Below are positions 50,109 through 58,941 of a stretch of DNA of 64,000 nt, in pieces; within the stretch, counting starts at the first letter, position 1, and every line of letters starts with the position of its first letter. The DNA is from Oxalobacteraceae bacterium OTU3CAMAD1 (GTDB taxonomy: Bacteria > Pseudomonadota > Gammaproteobacteria > Burkholderiales > Burkholderiaceae_D). Below the pieces are notes generated by a model. The model ran no database searches. It saw only the letters and a program-made list of their open reading frames with translations, and had not been told where the DNA came from. The translations under genes and the position numbers were made by a program. The stretch covers positions 3,162,001 to 3,226,000 of the forward strand of contig CP099650.1 in assembly GCA_024123915.1 (NCBI GenBank), written 5' to 3'.

Positions 50109-51244
50109 GCGGCGCGCTGTTTAACGCCAACAAGGCGCGCTCCAGCCACGCGAGCGCCTGGGACGGCGCCCATCGTATTCTATGCCTACGCCTCGACAAT
50201 ATGGGCGACGTGCTCATGTGCACTCCCGCCATGCGCGCGTTGGTGCAGGCGCATCCGGGACGCAGGCTGACGCTGCTAGCCTCGCCGGCCGCTGCCGCCG
50301 TCGCCCGCTTCATTCCCGAGTTGCATGACGTGCTGACGTTTTCCGCACCATGGGTCAAAGGTGGCACGCCGGCGGATGCCGATGAGACGCGTGAGTTTGT
50401 CGGTCGATTGCGCGCGTTGTCGTTTGACGGCGCTGTCATCTTCAGTTCGTTCAGTCAAAGCGCCTTACCGGCGGCGGCGCTGTGCTTTCAGGCGGGTATT
50501 CCGCTCAGATTGGCGCACTGCCGGGAGAATCCGTATCAACTGCTGACGGATTGGGTCGGCGATCCCGAGCCGGAGCAGGGCATCCGGCACGAGGTGCTGC
50601 GGCAGTTGTCGTTGGTCGCCAATATCGGGTGCCGCGCCGACAATGAGCGCCTGTCCTTCGCCGTGCCCGAGGGCGATCTGGATTGGGTTCGGCGGCGGTT
50701 GCGTCCGGTGCTGGCCGGTGGCGCGCGGCCATGGGTGCTGATCCATCCGTGCGCCAGCGCGCCGTCGCGCCGTTATCCGGGGTCGCACTGGGTCGGGGTG
50801 GTCCGCCAGCTGACCCGGGAGCAGGGGCTGCAGGTGGTGCTGAGCGGCGAGGCCGGCGATGCGGAATTGATCGCGGCAATTATTCGGGACTCCGGAGTGT
50901 CCGGGGCCTCGGCATGGATGGGCGCGTCGGCGTACTCGCTGGCCGGCGAGCTGGATTTGGGGAAGTTGGGTGCCGCCATTGCGCTCGCACCGGTGTTCGT
51001 CTCCAATAACACCGGCCCCGCGCACATCGCGGCGGCGCTTGGAACCCCGGTGGTTGATTTGTACGCGCTCACCAATCCGCAGCACACGCCATGGCAGGTG
51101 GACAGTAGGGTGTTGTTCCATGACGTGCCTTGCCGCTACTGTTACAAGAGCGTCTGTCCGCAGGGGCATCATCAATGTTTGGCGGGAGTCGAACCTGAGA
51201 GGGTAGTAGCTGCGGTCAACAGCCTGCTCAACGGCTGTGAATAA
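50105..51244 (+). CDS. GT9-family glycosyltransferase (heptosyltransferase-like)
   Basis: A 379-residue GT9 transferase. It shows LCLRLDNMGDVLMCTPAMRAL, WVLIHPCASAPSRRYPGSHW and VFVSNNTGPAHIAAALGTPV, with a C-terminal PCRYCYKSVCPQGHH cysteine-rich segment like the one in the GT9 at 41422. GTG 50105 overlaps the phosphatase stop (GTGA); a GTG at 50090 with GGGGGA close upstream is an alternative. It ends the plus-strand glycan unit and is followed by a REP-like pair. Confidence 0.88.
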   Translation: MSGALFNANKARSSHASAWDGAHRILCLRLDNMGDVLMCTPAMRALVQAHPGRRLTLLASPAAAAVARFIPELHDVLTFSAPWVKGGTPADADETREFVGRLRALSFDGAVIFSSFSQSALPAAALCFQAGIPLRLAHCRENPYQLLTDWVGDPEPEQGIRHEVLRQLSLVANIGCRADNERLSFAVPEGDLDWVRRRLRPVLAGGARPWVLIHPCASAPSRRYPGSHWVGVVRQLTREQGLQVVLSGEAGDAELIAAIIRDSGVSGASAWMGASAYSLAGELDLGKLGAAIALAPVFVSNNTGPAHIAAALGTPVVDLYALTNPQHTPWQVDSRVLFHDVPCRYCYKSVCPQGHHQCLAGVEPERVVAAVNSLLNGCE

Positions 51245-51253
51245 TTCTGGAGT

Positions 51254-51350
51254 CACGTAGGGCGGATTAGGCGGAACGCCGTAATCCGCCATTTATGAGT
51301 CGTCGACGGAGCGCGCATTGGCGGATTACGCTTTGCTAATCCGCCCTACT
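51254..51350. repeat. REP-like palindromes, inverted pair
   Basis: A long-type unit CACGTAGGGCGGATTA with GGCGGAACGCCG then TAATCCGCC, and a short-type unit in inverse orientation (GGCGGATTACGCTTTGCTAATCCGCCC, given here in two parts at 51320-51345). It lies between the convergent GT9 and acyltransferase genes. Confidence 0.86.
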
Positions 51351-51367
51351 TGGTTTAGTGGATTTTG

Positions 51368-52570
51368 TCACACCGTGGCCGCCTCAGCTGAATAGCCCTC
51401 GCCAACCTTGGGCGGCCGCCGACCCAACCCGAACAGCGGCCGCAACACCCCAACCCGCCGCACCACCTCGAACACCCCAAAGCTGATGCAAAACGTCAGC
51501 ACAACCAATATCAAACCCTCGGTCGCCGGCGCCAGCTTGAGCGGCTTGAAGCTATGCGCCATGGTAACGATCAACGTCTGGTGCAGGATGTAGACCGGGA
51601 ATACCGCCTCCGTCAGATACCGCCGTTTTGCGCTGTCGAACGCCAGATGCCGGTGACCAAAACCGCAAACGGCCATGATCGGCACCCACTGGCACAGGCT
51701 ATACACCAGGCGCATCACCGGCTTCCACTGTGCAACCGCCGGCGACGCCGCCTGTGCCTCGGGAATCGAGTAGTAGCAAACGATCGCCGCCCAACTTGCC
51801 AGCCATAAACCCAGGCTGATCCAGCGGAGTTTCTCCACGTTCGCCCAAAAGCCGCTCTGCGTCGCCATCATCGCGCCCAGCAAGAACAGGTAGAAAGACT
51901 GCGCGTGGTTGTACCAGTCGTCGAACAGTCCATGCGTGGTGGGGAAGCTGTCGGCCAAGGCAAAGCGGGCGATCGCCAGCCCGATTACCGGCAAGACTAT
52001 GATTTTCCATCCCGTCAACAGCCGGCCCAGCGCGTTGGACCAGGATTGCAGGCGCGGACCGGCCAGCCAGGCGATGCCGCAGATCAGCATCGTATAAACC
52101 CACAGGTAGGCGACAAACCACAGGTGGTTCCAGGTCGGCATGTCGAGGCAGTCGTCGCCCCGGCAAAACCCCTTGTAGCTGGTGATGTACAAATGCATGA
52201 ATTCGCCGTAACCGCCCTTGTACGCCACTTTTTCGACGACTTCGAAGTAAGCCTGCGGCGGCACGATGACCAGCATGCCGAACACCAGCGGCACCAGCAG
52301 GCGCCAACTGCGTTGCTTGAGCAGCGCGCCGACGCGGATTTTTTTCAGCATGAAGGCGCTGGCGACGCCGGAAATCATGAACAGCAATCCCAGCCGCCAA
52401 GGCGAGGACAGGATCATCAGCGGCTCGATGGCGTGGCTGGCGTCTGGGCTTTTAACATGCCAGTCCCACGTCACGTAATACATGCCGGTGTGGTACAGGA
52501 TCAGCAGAAAAAACGCGAAGATGCGTATCCAGTCGAGGAAGTACAGGCGGTTGTTGTCCGGGTTGTGCAT
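51368..52570 (-). CDS. Acyltransferase family 3 membrane protein (OpgC-like)
   Basis: A 400-residue integral membrane protein with about ten hydrophobic segments. It starts NRLYFLDWIRIFAFFLLILYH, with the family's catalytic-type His near residue 27, and contains SSPWRLGLLFMISGVASAFM and WNHLWFVAYLWVY. Such proteins O-acylate sugars or glucans, with OpgC adding succinyl groups to periplasmic glucans. It faces the glycan cluster across a REP-like pair, so decoration of that glycan is possible but not shown. ATG 52570 is used. Confidence 0.87.
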   Translation of the reverse strand: MHNPDNNRLYFLDWIRIFAFFLLILYHTGMYYVTWDWHVKSPDASHAIEPLMILSSPWRLGLLFMISGVASAFMLKKIRVGALLKQRSWRLLVPLVFGMLVIVPPQAYFEVVEKVAYKGGYGEFMHLYITSYKGFCRGDDCLDMPTWNHLWFVAYLWVYTMLICGIAWLAGPRLQSWSNALGRLLTGWKIIVLPVIGLAIARFALADSFPTTHGLFDDWYNHAQSFYLFLLGAMMATQSGFWANVEKLRWISLGLWLASWAAIVCYYSIPEAQAASPAVAQWKPVMRLVYSLCQWVPIMAVCGFGHRHLAFDSAKRRYLTEAVFPVYILHQTLIVTMAHSFKPLKLAPATEGLILVVLTFCISFGVFEVVRRVGVLRPLFGLGRRPPKVGEGYSAEAATV

Positions 52571-52682
52571 GGTTGGCTCGTCGTAGGGTGCGATGGAGCC
52601 AGTTTAGGGAGTGCGCCCCGTGCGCGTCCAGCGCGATGGGGCGAAGCGGGATGCCGCCGGGGCGAGCCGGTCGGGACGCGGG

Positions 52683-53183
52683 TTATGGCCCAGCGTAGGC
52701 TTTCTTCAGCCCGGCGATATCGAGTCTTTTCATCTGCAGCAGAGCGGCCATGACGCGGTTGCATTTTTCCGGGGCGGGGTCGGTGATCATGGAGACGAGT
52801 ATCGTCGGCACGACTTGCCATGACACGCCGAATTTGTCGGCCAGCCAGCCGCAGGCTTGGGCCTCCGGCGCGCCGCCTTCGGACAGGCGCTCCCAGAAGT
52901 AGTCGACTTCTTCCTGGCTTTCGCAATTGATCTGGAACGATACCGCAGGGGAAAATTGGAACTGCGGGCCGCCGTTCATCAGGGTAAAGCGTTGCCCGTC
53001 CAGTTCCACGGCGACGGTCATGACGGTGCCGGCTTCGCGGCCGTGGTGTTCCTTGCCGACTTCGGGGTAGCGCGAGATTTCGCAGAGTTTGGCGTTGCGG
53101 AAGATGCTGACGTAGTACTCGGCCGCTTCCTCTGCCCTGTCGTTGAACCAGAGACATGGGGTGATCTTTTGAAGACTGTGCAT
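52683..53183 (-). CDS. VOC-superfamily protein, PhnB-like
   Basis: A 166-residue protein of the glyoxalase/VOC fold, in the branch often annotated as 3-demethylubiquinone-9 3-methyltransferase. It starts LQKITPCLWFNDRAEEAAEYY, has FTLMNGGPQFQFSPAVSFQ and SQEEVDYFWERLSEGG, and a WQVVPTIL segment. The family's methyltransferase label is not supported by a SAM fold. True function is unknown. ATG 53183 follows AGGAGC. Confidence 0.88.
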   Translation of the reverse strand: MHSLQKITPCLWFNDRAEEAAEYYVSIFRNAKLCEISRYPEVGKEHHGREAGTVMTVAVELDGQRFTLMNGGPQFQFSPAVSFQINCESQEEVDYFWERLSEGGAPEAQACGWLADKFGVSWQVVPTILVSMITDPAPEKCNRVMAALLQMKRLDIAGLKKAYAGP

Positions 53184-53285
53184 GACTGAGCTCCTGATCG
53201 TTGATGGTGGCCCTCAAAGGCTAGCAGGATGGGGGGCGTTTGGGCGCACGACAGGGTTCAGGCATGCGCCGCTTGCGGCTCGCAG

Positions 53286-53320
53286 ATGGCGGATTACGCT
53301 GCGCTAATCCGCCCTACGTG
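53286..53320. repeat. REP-like palindrome, single short-type copy
   Basis: ATGGCGGATTACGCTGCGC followed by TAATCCGCCCTACGTG, the inverse of the copy at 19020. It lies after the 3' end of the LytTR gene, upstream of the VOC gene. Confidence 0.85.
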
Positions 53321-53356
53321 TTTCCGCGCGATCCGCCGGCCCCGGGCCATTTGATA

Positions 53357-54133
53357 TTAGTTGGCGCCCGCTTGCAGGCGCGCCATCAGGTCCGGACGGT
53401 ATTGTCGCGAGCAGGGGACGCGGGCGTCGCCGCGCAGTATCAGTTCGCAGTCGCCTTTGTCCAGCGGTTGGACGCTGCGTATCCAATCCAGTTGCACCGC
53501 CGCGCGGCGGTGGCAGCGCATGAAGCGCGGGCCGAGTTTTTCGACCAGGCCGGCGAGCGTCTGCCGCATCAGCGAATCACCGTCGGCCGTGTGCAGGACG
53601 ACGTAATTGTCGGCCGTCTCTATCCACTGTATCTGTTCCACCTTGACGATGCGCGTGCCGCCGCGTTCGGGCACCAGCAACTGGGTGATGGCCGGTAGCG
53701 GCGTCGGCGCGGCGGCCGGTGTCGCCACGGTCAACGCCGCTACCGGCGCTGTCGCGCCCAGCCGATCCCGCACCCGCCGCAACGCCCTTTGCAACCGCTG
53801 CTGGTCGTAGGGTTTGAGCAGATAGTCGATGGCGTTGGCGTCGAAAGCGCGGATCGCGTATTCGTCGTAGGCGGTGACGAAGACCACCAGCGGAGCCGGC
53901 GATGGCAGCGAGGCGGCAACTTCGAGTCCGCCGATCTCCGGCATTTGGATGTCGAGCAGCAGCACGTCCGGGGCGAAGCCGGGCAGCATCTCCAGCGCCT
54001 CGACGCCGTCGCGCGCCTCCTCGATGGCGCCGATGTCCGGTTCCAGTTCCAGCATGCGGCGCAGCTTGTCGCGCGCGGGGCGTTCGTCGTCGACGATCAG
54101 GATACGCATGGAAATCGGCGTGGCTATCGGCAT
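53357..54133 (-). CDS. LytTR-family response regulator (AlgR/LytR type)
   Basis: A 258-residue two-domain regulator. The receiver domain (residues 9-125) has phosphoacceptor Asp61 in VLLLDIQMPEIGG and Lys in LLKPYD. An Ala/Pro-rich linker leads to a LytTR DNA-binding domain (about 148-250) with RIVKVEQIQWIETADNYVVL and FMRCHRRAAVQLDWI. It is paired with the LytS-type kinase, overlapping it by 10 bases. ATG 54133 is used; an internal ATG at 54109 directly before RILIVDDE is an alternative start. Confidence 0.92.
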   Translation of the reverse strand: MPIATPISMRILIVDDERPARDKLRRMLELEPDIGAIEEARDGVEALEMLPGFAPDVLLLDIQMPEIGGLEVAASLPSPAPLVVFVTAYDEYAIRAFDANAIDYLLKPYDQQRLQRALRRVRDRLGATAPVAALTVATPAAAPTPLPAITQLLVPERGGTRIVKVEQIQWIETADNYVVLHTADGDSLMRQTLAGLVEKLGPRFMRCHRRAAVQLDWIRSVQPLDKGDCELILRGDARVPCSRQYRPDLMARLQAGAN

Positions 54134-55191
54134 GGCAATCGCATTTCCGCCCGCACGCCGGCCGGCGCGAGCTGTATCAGGTTGAACGATGCGCGCTCGC
54201 CGTACAAACCCGCCAGGCGCTCGCGCAGATTGCGTACGCCGATGCCGGACGCGCGTTCGGTCCTCACGTCGGCCCCGGGAAGCTCGCCGGCATCATCTTC
54301 CAGCCGCACCACCATGACATCCTGCTCGCGTCCGACCGAGATGGTGATCGCTGTGCCTTGGCGGCGCCGTTCGACGGTGTGCTTGAAGATGTTTTCCAAC
54401 AGCGGCTGCATGCTCATGACCGGGACCGGGCAGGCAAGCAGCGAGTCGTCGACGTTCCAGGCGATGTGCACGCGGTCCGAAAAGCGTTCGGCCATCAGCG
54501 AGGCATAGCCGCGCAGCAGGCGCAGCTCCAGTTCCAGCGGCACCTGGTGCTGCTCGCCCACATCGAGCGTGGCGCGCAGCACGTCGGCCAGTTGGATCAG
54601 CATTGTGTCGGCCCGCGCGACGTCGCTGTGCATCAGCGACGAGATGGTGTTGAGGGCGTTGAACAGGAAGTGCGGCTGCAGCTGCTGCGTCAGGCGAAGC
54701 AGCTGCGCCTCCCGCAGCGAGGCGTTGACCCTTTCCACCCGCAGCTTTTCGTTAAGCATCGCGTGATACGACAGCACGCCGAAGGTGATGGTGGCGAAGA
54801 TGAAGAAGAACACCGTCATCTTCACATCCTCGTACAGATACACCTGCGGCCATGCGTGGTGTGTGTACGTTTCGCCGGCCAGGCGGTAGACCATGTGCCG
54901 GATGCCGAAGGCGATCGGCACGAACGCCACCCAGTAAACCGGCAACCACACAACTTGGCGGGAGAACCAGCGCAGCGGCGATGAGATCAAGTGGTCGTGC
55001 CTGCGCGTAAAGTAACGCTGGAGGACGAGCAGCACCGTGCCGGTGAAGGCCGACGAGGTCTCCCACAGTATCGGCTTCCACACACCGTGATCGTTCTCGC
55101 GCAGGTATTCCTGCACGGCGGTGGTGGTCATCAAGAGCCAGAACAGGACCCAGGCAACCGCGATGATGGTTTGTGTGCGCGTGGGTCGCAT
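54124..55191 (-). CDS. LytS-type sensor histidine kinase
   Basis: A 355-residue membrane kinase. About four membrane segments lie in residues 1-140. The His_kinase domain has His174 in LQPHFLFNALNTISSL, and the ATPase region reads SMQPLLENIFKHTVE and ASGIGVRNLRERLAGLYG. It should phosphorylate the LytTR regulator encoded directly downstream. The signal is unknown; no dedicated sensory domain beyond the membrane part is visible. It starts 8 bases after the CPA1 antiporter gene on the same strand. Confidence 0.92.
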   Translation of the reverse strand: MRPTRTQTIIAVAWVLFWLLMTTTAVQEYLRENDHGVWKPILWETSSAFTGTVLLVLQRYFTRRHDHLISSPLRWFSRQVVWLPVYWVAFVPIAFGIRHMVYRLAGETYTHHAWPQVYLYEDVKMTVFFFIFATITFGVLSYHAMLNEKLRVERVNASLREAQLLRLTQQLQPHFLFNALNTISSLMHSDVARADTMLIQLADVLRATLDVGEQHQVPLELELRLLRGYASLMAERFSDRVHIAWNVDDSLLACPVPVMSMQPLLENIFKHTVERRRQGTAITISVGREQDVMVVRLEDDAGELPGADVRTERASGIGVRNLRERLAGLYGERASFNLIQLAPAGVRAEMRLPCR

Positions 55192-55199
55192 GGCTGGTC

Positions 55200-56834
55200 C
55201 TAGCGGTAGCGCGTTTCCATCAAGTCGATCTCGCGTACCAGCTTGCGCGAGATCGCGTCGGAAATGCGGTCCGTGCGCGCCAGATCAAAGACGGTACGCC
55301 GCTCGGCCGCCAGCGCCGCCAGCCGCAGCTCGTTCTCGGCGTGGTCGGTCTTGCGCCACTCCGATTCGCCGTCGGGATCGACCTCCTTGAGCTTATGCTC
55401 GTAAAACGCGATGACCCGCGCCGCCGCCTGCGGATATACCTCGGGATCGACGCAGCTTTCCGACTCCATCAGCGACACCTGGGTTCTTTCGATGGCCATG
55501 ATCGCCGCATTGGCGGCTTCGCGGCGCGCCAGGTCTTCCTCCTGCTGTTCCTCCGGCTCGGCCGGGAAGGTCATGCCGGCCAACAGGCGGGGCAGGGCGA
55601 TGCTGGCGGTCAGCAGCGAAATCAGGATCACCGAGCAGGCCAGGAAAATGACCAGCGCGCGCGCCGGGAAGGGGGCGCCATTGGGCAGGGCCAGCGGCAA
55701 GGTCAGCACGCCGGCCAGGGTGATGGTGCCGCGCGCGCCGGCCAGGGTGGTCGCCAGCAGCAGGCGCGGATTGATCTTCTGGCGCTCCTCGTGGCGGATT
55801 TTCTGCTTGAAGATGGTCAGCCGCAGCGAGGCCCACACCCACGCCATGCGCAGCATCAGCAGGCCGGCGGTGATGGCGAAGGCGTACACCAGCAGCCACC
55901 ACGGATTCAGGCGGCCGCTTTCCATGATCGACAGGCTGGCGCCACGGAAGATGTCCGGCAACTGCTCGCCGAGCAGCACGAACATCACGCCGTTGAGCGC
56001 GAACTGCACCGTGTCCCACACGGCCGAACGCTGAATGCGGGTGTTGGCCAGCGCGTGGCCGCTCAATTCCACGTAGCTCATCGTCACGCCGGCGGCGACG
56101 GCGGCCAGGATGCCCGAGCCGTGCAGGCGCTCGGCCACCAGATAGGCGCCGAACGGCAGCAGCAGGTTGACCAGGATCGGCGAGCCTACGGGTTCGCCGA
56201 AGCGGCGCGACAGCCAGCGCTGCGCCCACGTCACGGCCAGCGTCACGCCCACGCCGGCGCCGATGCCGGCCACCACCAGCCAGACAAAGGTGATGGCGGC
56301 GGTGCCGACCGAGAAGCTGCCGGTCATCGCGGCGGCGACGGCGAAGCGGAAGCACACCAGGCCACTGGCGTCATTCAGCAGCGATTCGCCCTCCAGGATG
56401 TGCATCAGGCGTTTGGGGATGGGCGTGTTGGAGGCGATCGAGCTGACGGCGATCGGATCGGTCGGCGAGATGATGGCCGCCAGCGCGAAGGCGACCGGCA
56501 GCGGCATCGCCGGAATCAGCCAGTGGATCAGGAAGCCGGCGCCGACGACGGTGAAGATGACCAAGCCGAGGGCCAGCTCCAGGATCGTGCCCTTGTCGCG
56601 CAGCAGGCCGCTCTTGGGAATGCGCCAGCCGTCGAGGAACAACAGCGGCGGCAGGAAAGCGAGGAAGAACAGCTCCGGTTCCAGATCCACGCCGTGCGAC
56701 GATTTGGCGGCGATCAGCGCGCCCAGCGCGATTTGCACCAGCGGCAGCGGGATCGCCGGCGGCAGCAGCCGCTTGATATAGGCACTGGCCACCACCGCCA
56801 ACAACATCGCCAACACGACTTCGATCGAATCCAT
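55200..56834 (-). CDS. CPA1-family Na+/H+ antiporter
   Basis: A 544-residue antiporter with about twelve membrane segments. Key motifs are LFFLAFLPPLLFLDGWRIP, the ion-binding IISPTDPIAVSS and EGESLLNDASGLVCFRFAV. A cytoplasmic tail after about residue 410 is charged and helical. It exchanges Na+ or K+ for protons at the inner membrane. ATG 56834 is chosen because AAAGG precedes it by 6 bases; two in-frame ATG codons lie just upstream. It is the first gene of a minus-strand run with LytS and LytTR. Confidence 0.93.
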   Translation of the reverse strand: MDSIEVVLAMLLAVVASAYIKRLLPPAIPLPLVQIALGALIAAKSSHGVDLEPELFFLAFLPPLLFLDGWRIPKSGLLRDKGTILELALGLVIFTVVGAGFLIHWLIPAMPLPVAFALAAIISPTDPIAVSSIASNTPIPKRLMHILEGESLLNDASGLVCFRFAVAAAMTGSFSVGTAAITFVWLVVAGIGAGVGVTLAVTWAQRWLSRRFGEPVGSPILVNLLLPFGAYLVAERLHGSGILAAVAAGVTMSYVELSGHALANTRIQRSAVWDTVQFALNGVMFVLLGEQLPDIFRGASLSIMESGRLNPWWLLVYAFAITAGLLMLRMAWVWASLRLTIFKQKIRHEERQKINPRLLLATTLAGARGTITLAGVLTLPLALPNGAPFPARALVIFLACSVILISLLTASIALPRLLAGMTFPAEPEEQQEEDLARREAANAAIMAIERTQVSLMESESCVDPEVYPQAAARVIAFYEHKLKEVDPDGESEWRKTDHAENELRLAALAAERRTVFDLARTDRISDAISRKLVREIDLMETRYR

Positions 56835-56909
56835 TCCCATCCTTTTCCATTGCAAATCGCTATCAAGCTTACACTATTGCCCGTTCTGGAAAAAGTTGGC
56901 CGCGAGCAC

Positions 56910-56938
56910 TGGTCAGGCGGCTATCTTTCTGTCATAAT
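56910..56938 (+). promoter_or_regulatory. Promoter of tRNA-Gly
   Basis: TGGTCA (-35, 56910-56915), 17 bases, CATAAT (-10, 56933-56938), then a GC-rich discriminator. The tRNA starts 13 bases after the -10 box. Confidence 0.7.
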
Positions 56939-56951
56939 CTGGCCTCTCCAC

Positions 56952-57027
56952 GCGGGAGTAGCTCAGTTGGTAGAGCGCAACCTTGCCAAGGTTGAGGTCG
57001 AGAGTTCGAGACTCTTCTCCCGCTCCA
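56952..57027 (+). tRNA. tRNA-Gly (anticodon GCC)
   Basis: A 76-base tRNA. Acceptor arms GCGGGAG / CTCCCGC, D-stem GCTC / GAGC, anticodon stem CAACC / GGTTG with loop TTGCCAA giving anticodon GCC at 56985-56987, T-loop TTCGAGA, discriminator T and encoded CCA (57025-57027). All stems pair, with one G-U pair in the T-stem. Confidence 0.96.
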
Positions 57028-57067
57028 GAATTCTTCAAGCTGAAACACATGCCATGTTCGGCTACCA

Positions 57068-57096
57068 AAAAGAAACCCTCGAGGTTTCTTTTTTTT
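57068..57096 (+). terminator. Rho-independent terminator after tRNA-Gly
   Basis: Arms AAAAGAAACC / GGTTTCTTTT around loop CTCGA, then a run of T. It lies 40 bases after the tRNA and should end its transcript. Confidence 0.85.
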
Positions 57097-57173
57097 ATGC
57101 CAATGTTTTACCATCCGGCGACCAACAACCGTTGTAAATCGTGCTTTAAATCAATATCTTGGGGCCCAAAATG

Positions 57174-57240
57174 TGACGCGGGCGTGTTGCTCCCGCTATA
57201 CTTGGACAGCAATGGAAGCTAGGCCCACAGTGGGCCTTTT
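57174..57240 (+). promoter_or_regulatory. Promoter and leader hairpin upstream of cheV
   Basis: TGACGC (57174-57179), 17 bases, TATACT (57197-57202) form a sigma-70-like promoter. The leader then contains AGGCCCA-CAG-TGGGCCT (57221-57237) followed by TTTTCC, which resembles an intrinsic terminator lying 30 bases before the cheV start, a possible attenuator. Confidence 0.5.
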
Positions 57241-57270
57241 CCTATCAGCGGACCCCGTGGAGAAGAATCT

Positions 57271-58245
57271 ATGAAATCAGTTCAGCAGGAAGTGGATGAG
57301 CGCAGTAATTTAACAAATTCCAACAAGTTCGAACTGCTGCTGTTCCGTTTGGGCGGCGACGCCAACGGCCAACACTCCGAGTTGTTTGGTATTAACGTCT
57401 TCAAAATCCGCGAGATCGTCGCGATGCCGGAAGTAACCGCAGTGGCCGGGTCCCCGCCACATATGCTGGGCGTCGTCAATCTGCGCGGTCAAATCATTAC
57501 GGTGCTCGATTTGCCGGGCATCGTGGGTGTGACCCCAAAAACCGGTCTGAATATTATGTTGGTCACCGAATTCGCGCGCACCACGCAGGCGTTCGCGGTC
57601 GAATCGGTGGATGAAATCGTGCGTCTGGACTGGAGCCAGGTGCTGACCGCCGAAGGCACGGCCGGCGGCAAAGTCACCAGTATCGCGCGCGTCGACGGCG
57701 ACGTGCAGAACACCCGCCTGGCGCAGGTGCTCGACGTCGAAACCATTTTGCGCGAGCTGGTGCCGCCCGAGGGCAAGGACATCGACCCGGAAACCATCGG
57801 CCCGAAAGTGCTGTTGAAACCGGGCGCCGTGATCCTGGCTGCCGACGACTCGGTGGTCGCGCGCAACCTGATCGAAAAAGGTCTCGATGCGATGGGCGTC
57901 CACTTCATCATGACCAAGTCGGGCAAGGAGGCGTGGGAGCGCCTGCAGCACATCGCCGACGGCGCCAAGGCCGAAGGCGTGGCCATCACCGACCGCGTGG
58001 CCATGGTGCTGACCGATCTGGAGATGCCGGAAATGGACGGCTTCACGCTCACGCGCCTGATCAAGCAGGACGCGCGCTTCTCCAAGATTCCGGTGGTGAT
58101 CCACTCCTCGTTGTCGGGCAAGACCAACGAGGATCACGTCAAGGGCGTGGGCGCCGACGCGTATGTCGCCAAGTTCTCGGCCGAGGATCTGGCGGGCACC
58201 ATCCGTACCGTGATCGCCAAAGCCACCGGCGCCGCTGCCGCGTAA
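57271..58245 (+). CDS. cheV: Chemotaxis protein CheV (CheW-REC)
   Basis: A 324-residue coupling protein. The CheW domain (residues 18-165) includes INVFKIREIVAMPEVTAVAG, VVNLRGQIITVLDLP and AQVLDVETIL. The receiver domain (185-315) has ILAADDSVVARNLIEKGL and phosphoacceptor Asp249 in LTDLEMPEMDGF. CheV links chemoreceptors to CheA and tunes adaptation by phosphorylation. GGAGAAG precedes ATG 57271. No other chemotaxis genes are adjacent; a clear terminator follows. Confidence 0.96.
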   Translation: MKSVQQEVDERSNLTNSNKFELLLFRLGGDANGQHSELFGINVFKIREIVAMPEVTAVAGSPPHMLGVVNLRGQIITVLDLPGIVGVTPKTGLNIMLVTEFARTTQAFAVESVDEIVRLDWSQVLTAEGTAGGKVTSIARVDGDVQNTRLAQVLDVETILRELVPPEGKDIDPETIGPKVLLKPGAVILAADDSVVARNLIEKGLDAMGVHFIMTKSGKEAWERLQHIADGAKAEGVAITDRVAMVLTDLEMPEMDGFTLTRLIKQDARFSKIPVVIHSSLSGKTNEDHVKGVGADAYVAKFSAEDLAGTIRTVIAKATGAAAA

Positions 58246-58286
58246 GTGTCGGTGTAAGCGTCCGCGAACGAATCAGGGTAGTATCG

Positions 58287-58321
58287 AAGGGCCGTGACGG
58301 CGACGTCGCGGCCCTTTTTTT
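58287..58321 (+). terminator. Rho-independent terminator after cheV
   Basis: A 13-bp stem (AAGGGCCGTGACG / CGTCGCGGCCCTT with one G-T pair), loop GCGA, then seven T from within the stem end. It lies 42 bases after the cheV stop. Confidence 0.9.
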
Positions 58322-58359
58322 ACGACCCTCTCTACAACCCGTTCTCGAAAGGACACACC

Positions 58360-58941
58360 GTGGCTGCTAAGAAAATTTTGTTTCTGACTGGCGATTTTGC
58401 GGAAGACTACGAGACCATGGTGCCGTTCCAGGCCCTGCAGATGGTGGGCCATGTGGTGGACGCGGTCTGCCCCGGCAAGAAGTCCGGCGACACCATCAAG
58501 ACCGCGATTCACGATTTTGAAGGCGACCAGACCTACACCGAAAAGCCGGGCCACCTGTTCGCGCTCAACGCCAGTTTCGACGACGTCGACGTGGCCAAAT
58601 ACGACGCGCTGATGATCGCCGGCGGCCGCGCGCCCGAGTACCTGCGTCTCAATCCGCGCGTGATCGCCATCGTCCAGGAGTTCGCGGCCGCGTCCAAGCC
58701 GATAGCGGCGGTGTGCCACGGCGCGCAATTGCTGGCGGCGGCGGAGGTCATTCGCGGCAAGAAGATCTCGTGCTATCCGGCCTGCTCGCCGGAAGTCAAA
58801 CTGGCAGGCGGCGAGTACGCCGACATCGCCGTCGACCAGGCGGTCACCGACGGTAACTTCGTCACCGCGCCGGCGTGGCCGGCACACCCGGCGTGGCTCG
58901 GCCAGTTCCTGCGCGTGCTCGGAACCGAAATCAAACTGTAG
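58360..58941 (+). CDS. DJ-1/PfpI family protein
   Basis: A 193-residue class I glutamine-amidotransferase-like protein. It has [20 protein letters not shown] with the family's acidic residue, [14 protein letters not shown] and the nucleophile elbow [13 protein letters not shown] (Cys119). Family members act as glyoxalase III, deglycase-like stress proteins or proteases; the activity here is not established. GTG 58360 is chosen because GAAAGGA lies 6 bases before it. Its 3' end overlaps the convergent fghA gene by 11 bases. Confidence 0.9.
   Translation: MAAKKILFLTGDFAEDYETMVPFQALQMVGHVVDAVCPGKKSGDTIKTAIHDFEGDQTYTEKPGHLFALNASFDDVDVAKYDALMIAGGRAPEYLRLNPRVIAIVQEFAAASKPIAAVCHGAQLLAAAEVIRGKKISCYPACSPEVKLAGGEYADIAVDQAVTDGNFVTAPAWPAHPAWLGQFLRVLGTEIKL

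Noticed and set aside
52683..53183. Annotation as 3-demethylubiquinone-9 3-methyltransferase
   Set aside because: The protein has a VOC fold without SAM-binding motifs. The methyltransferase label is a legacy name.
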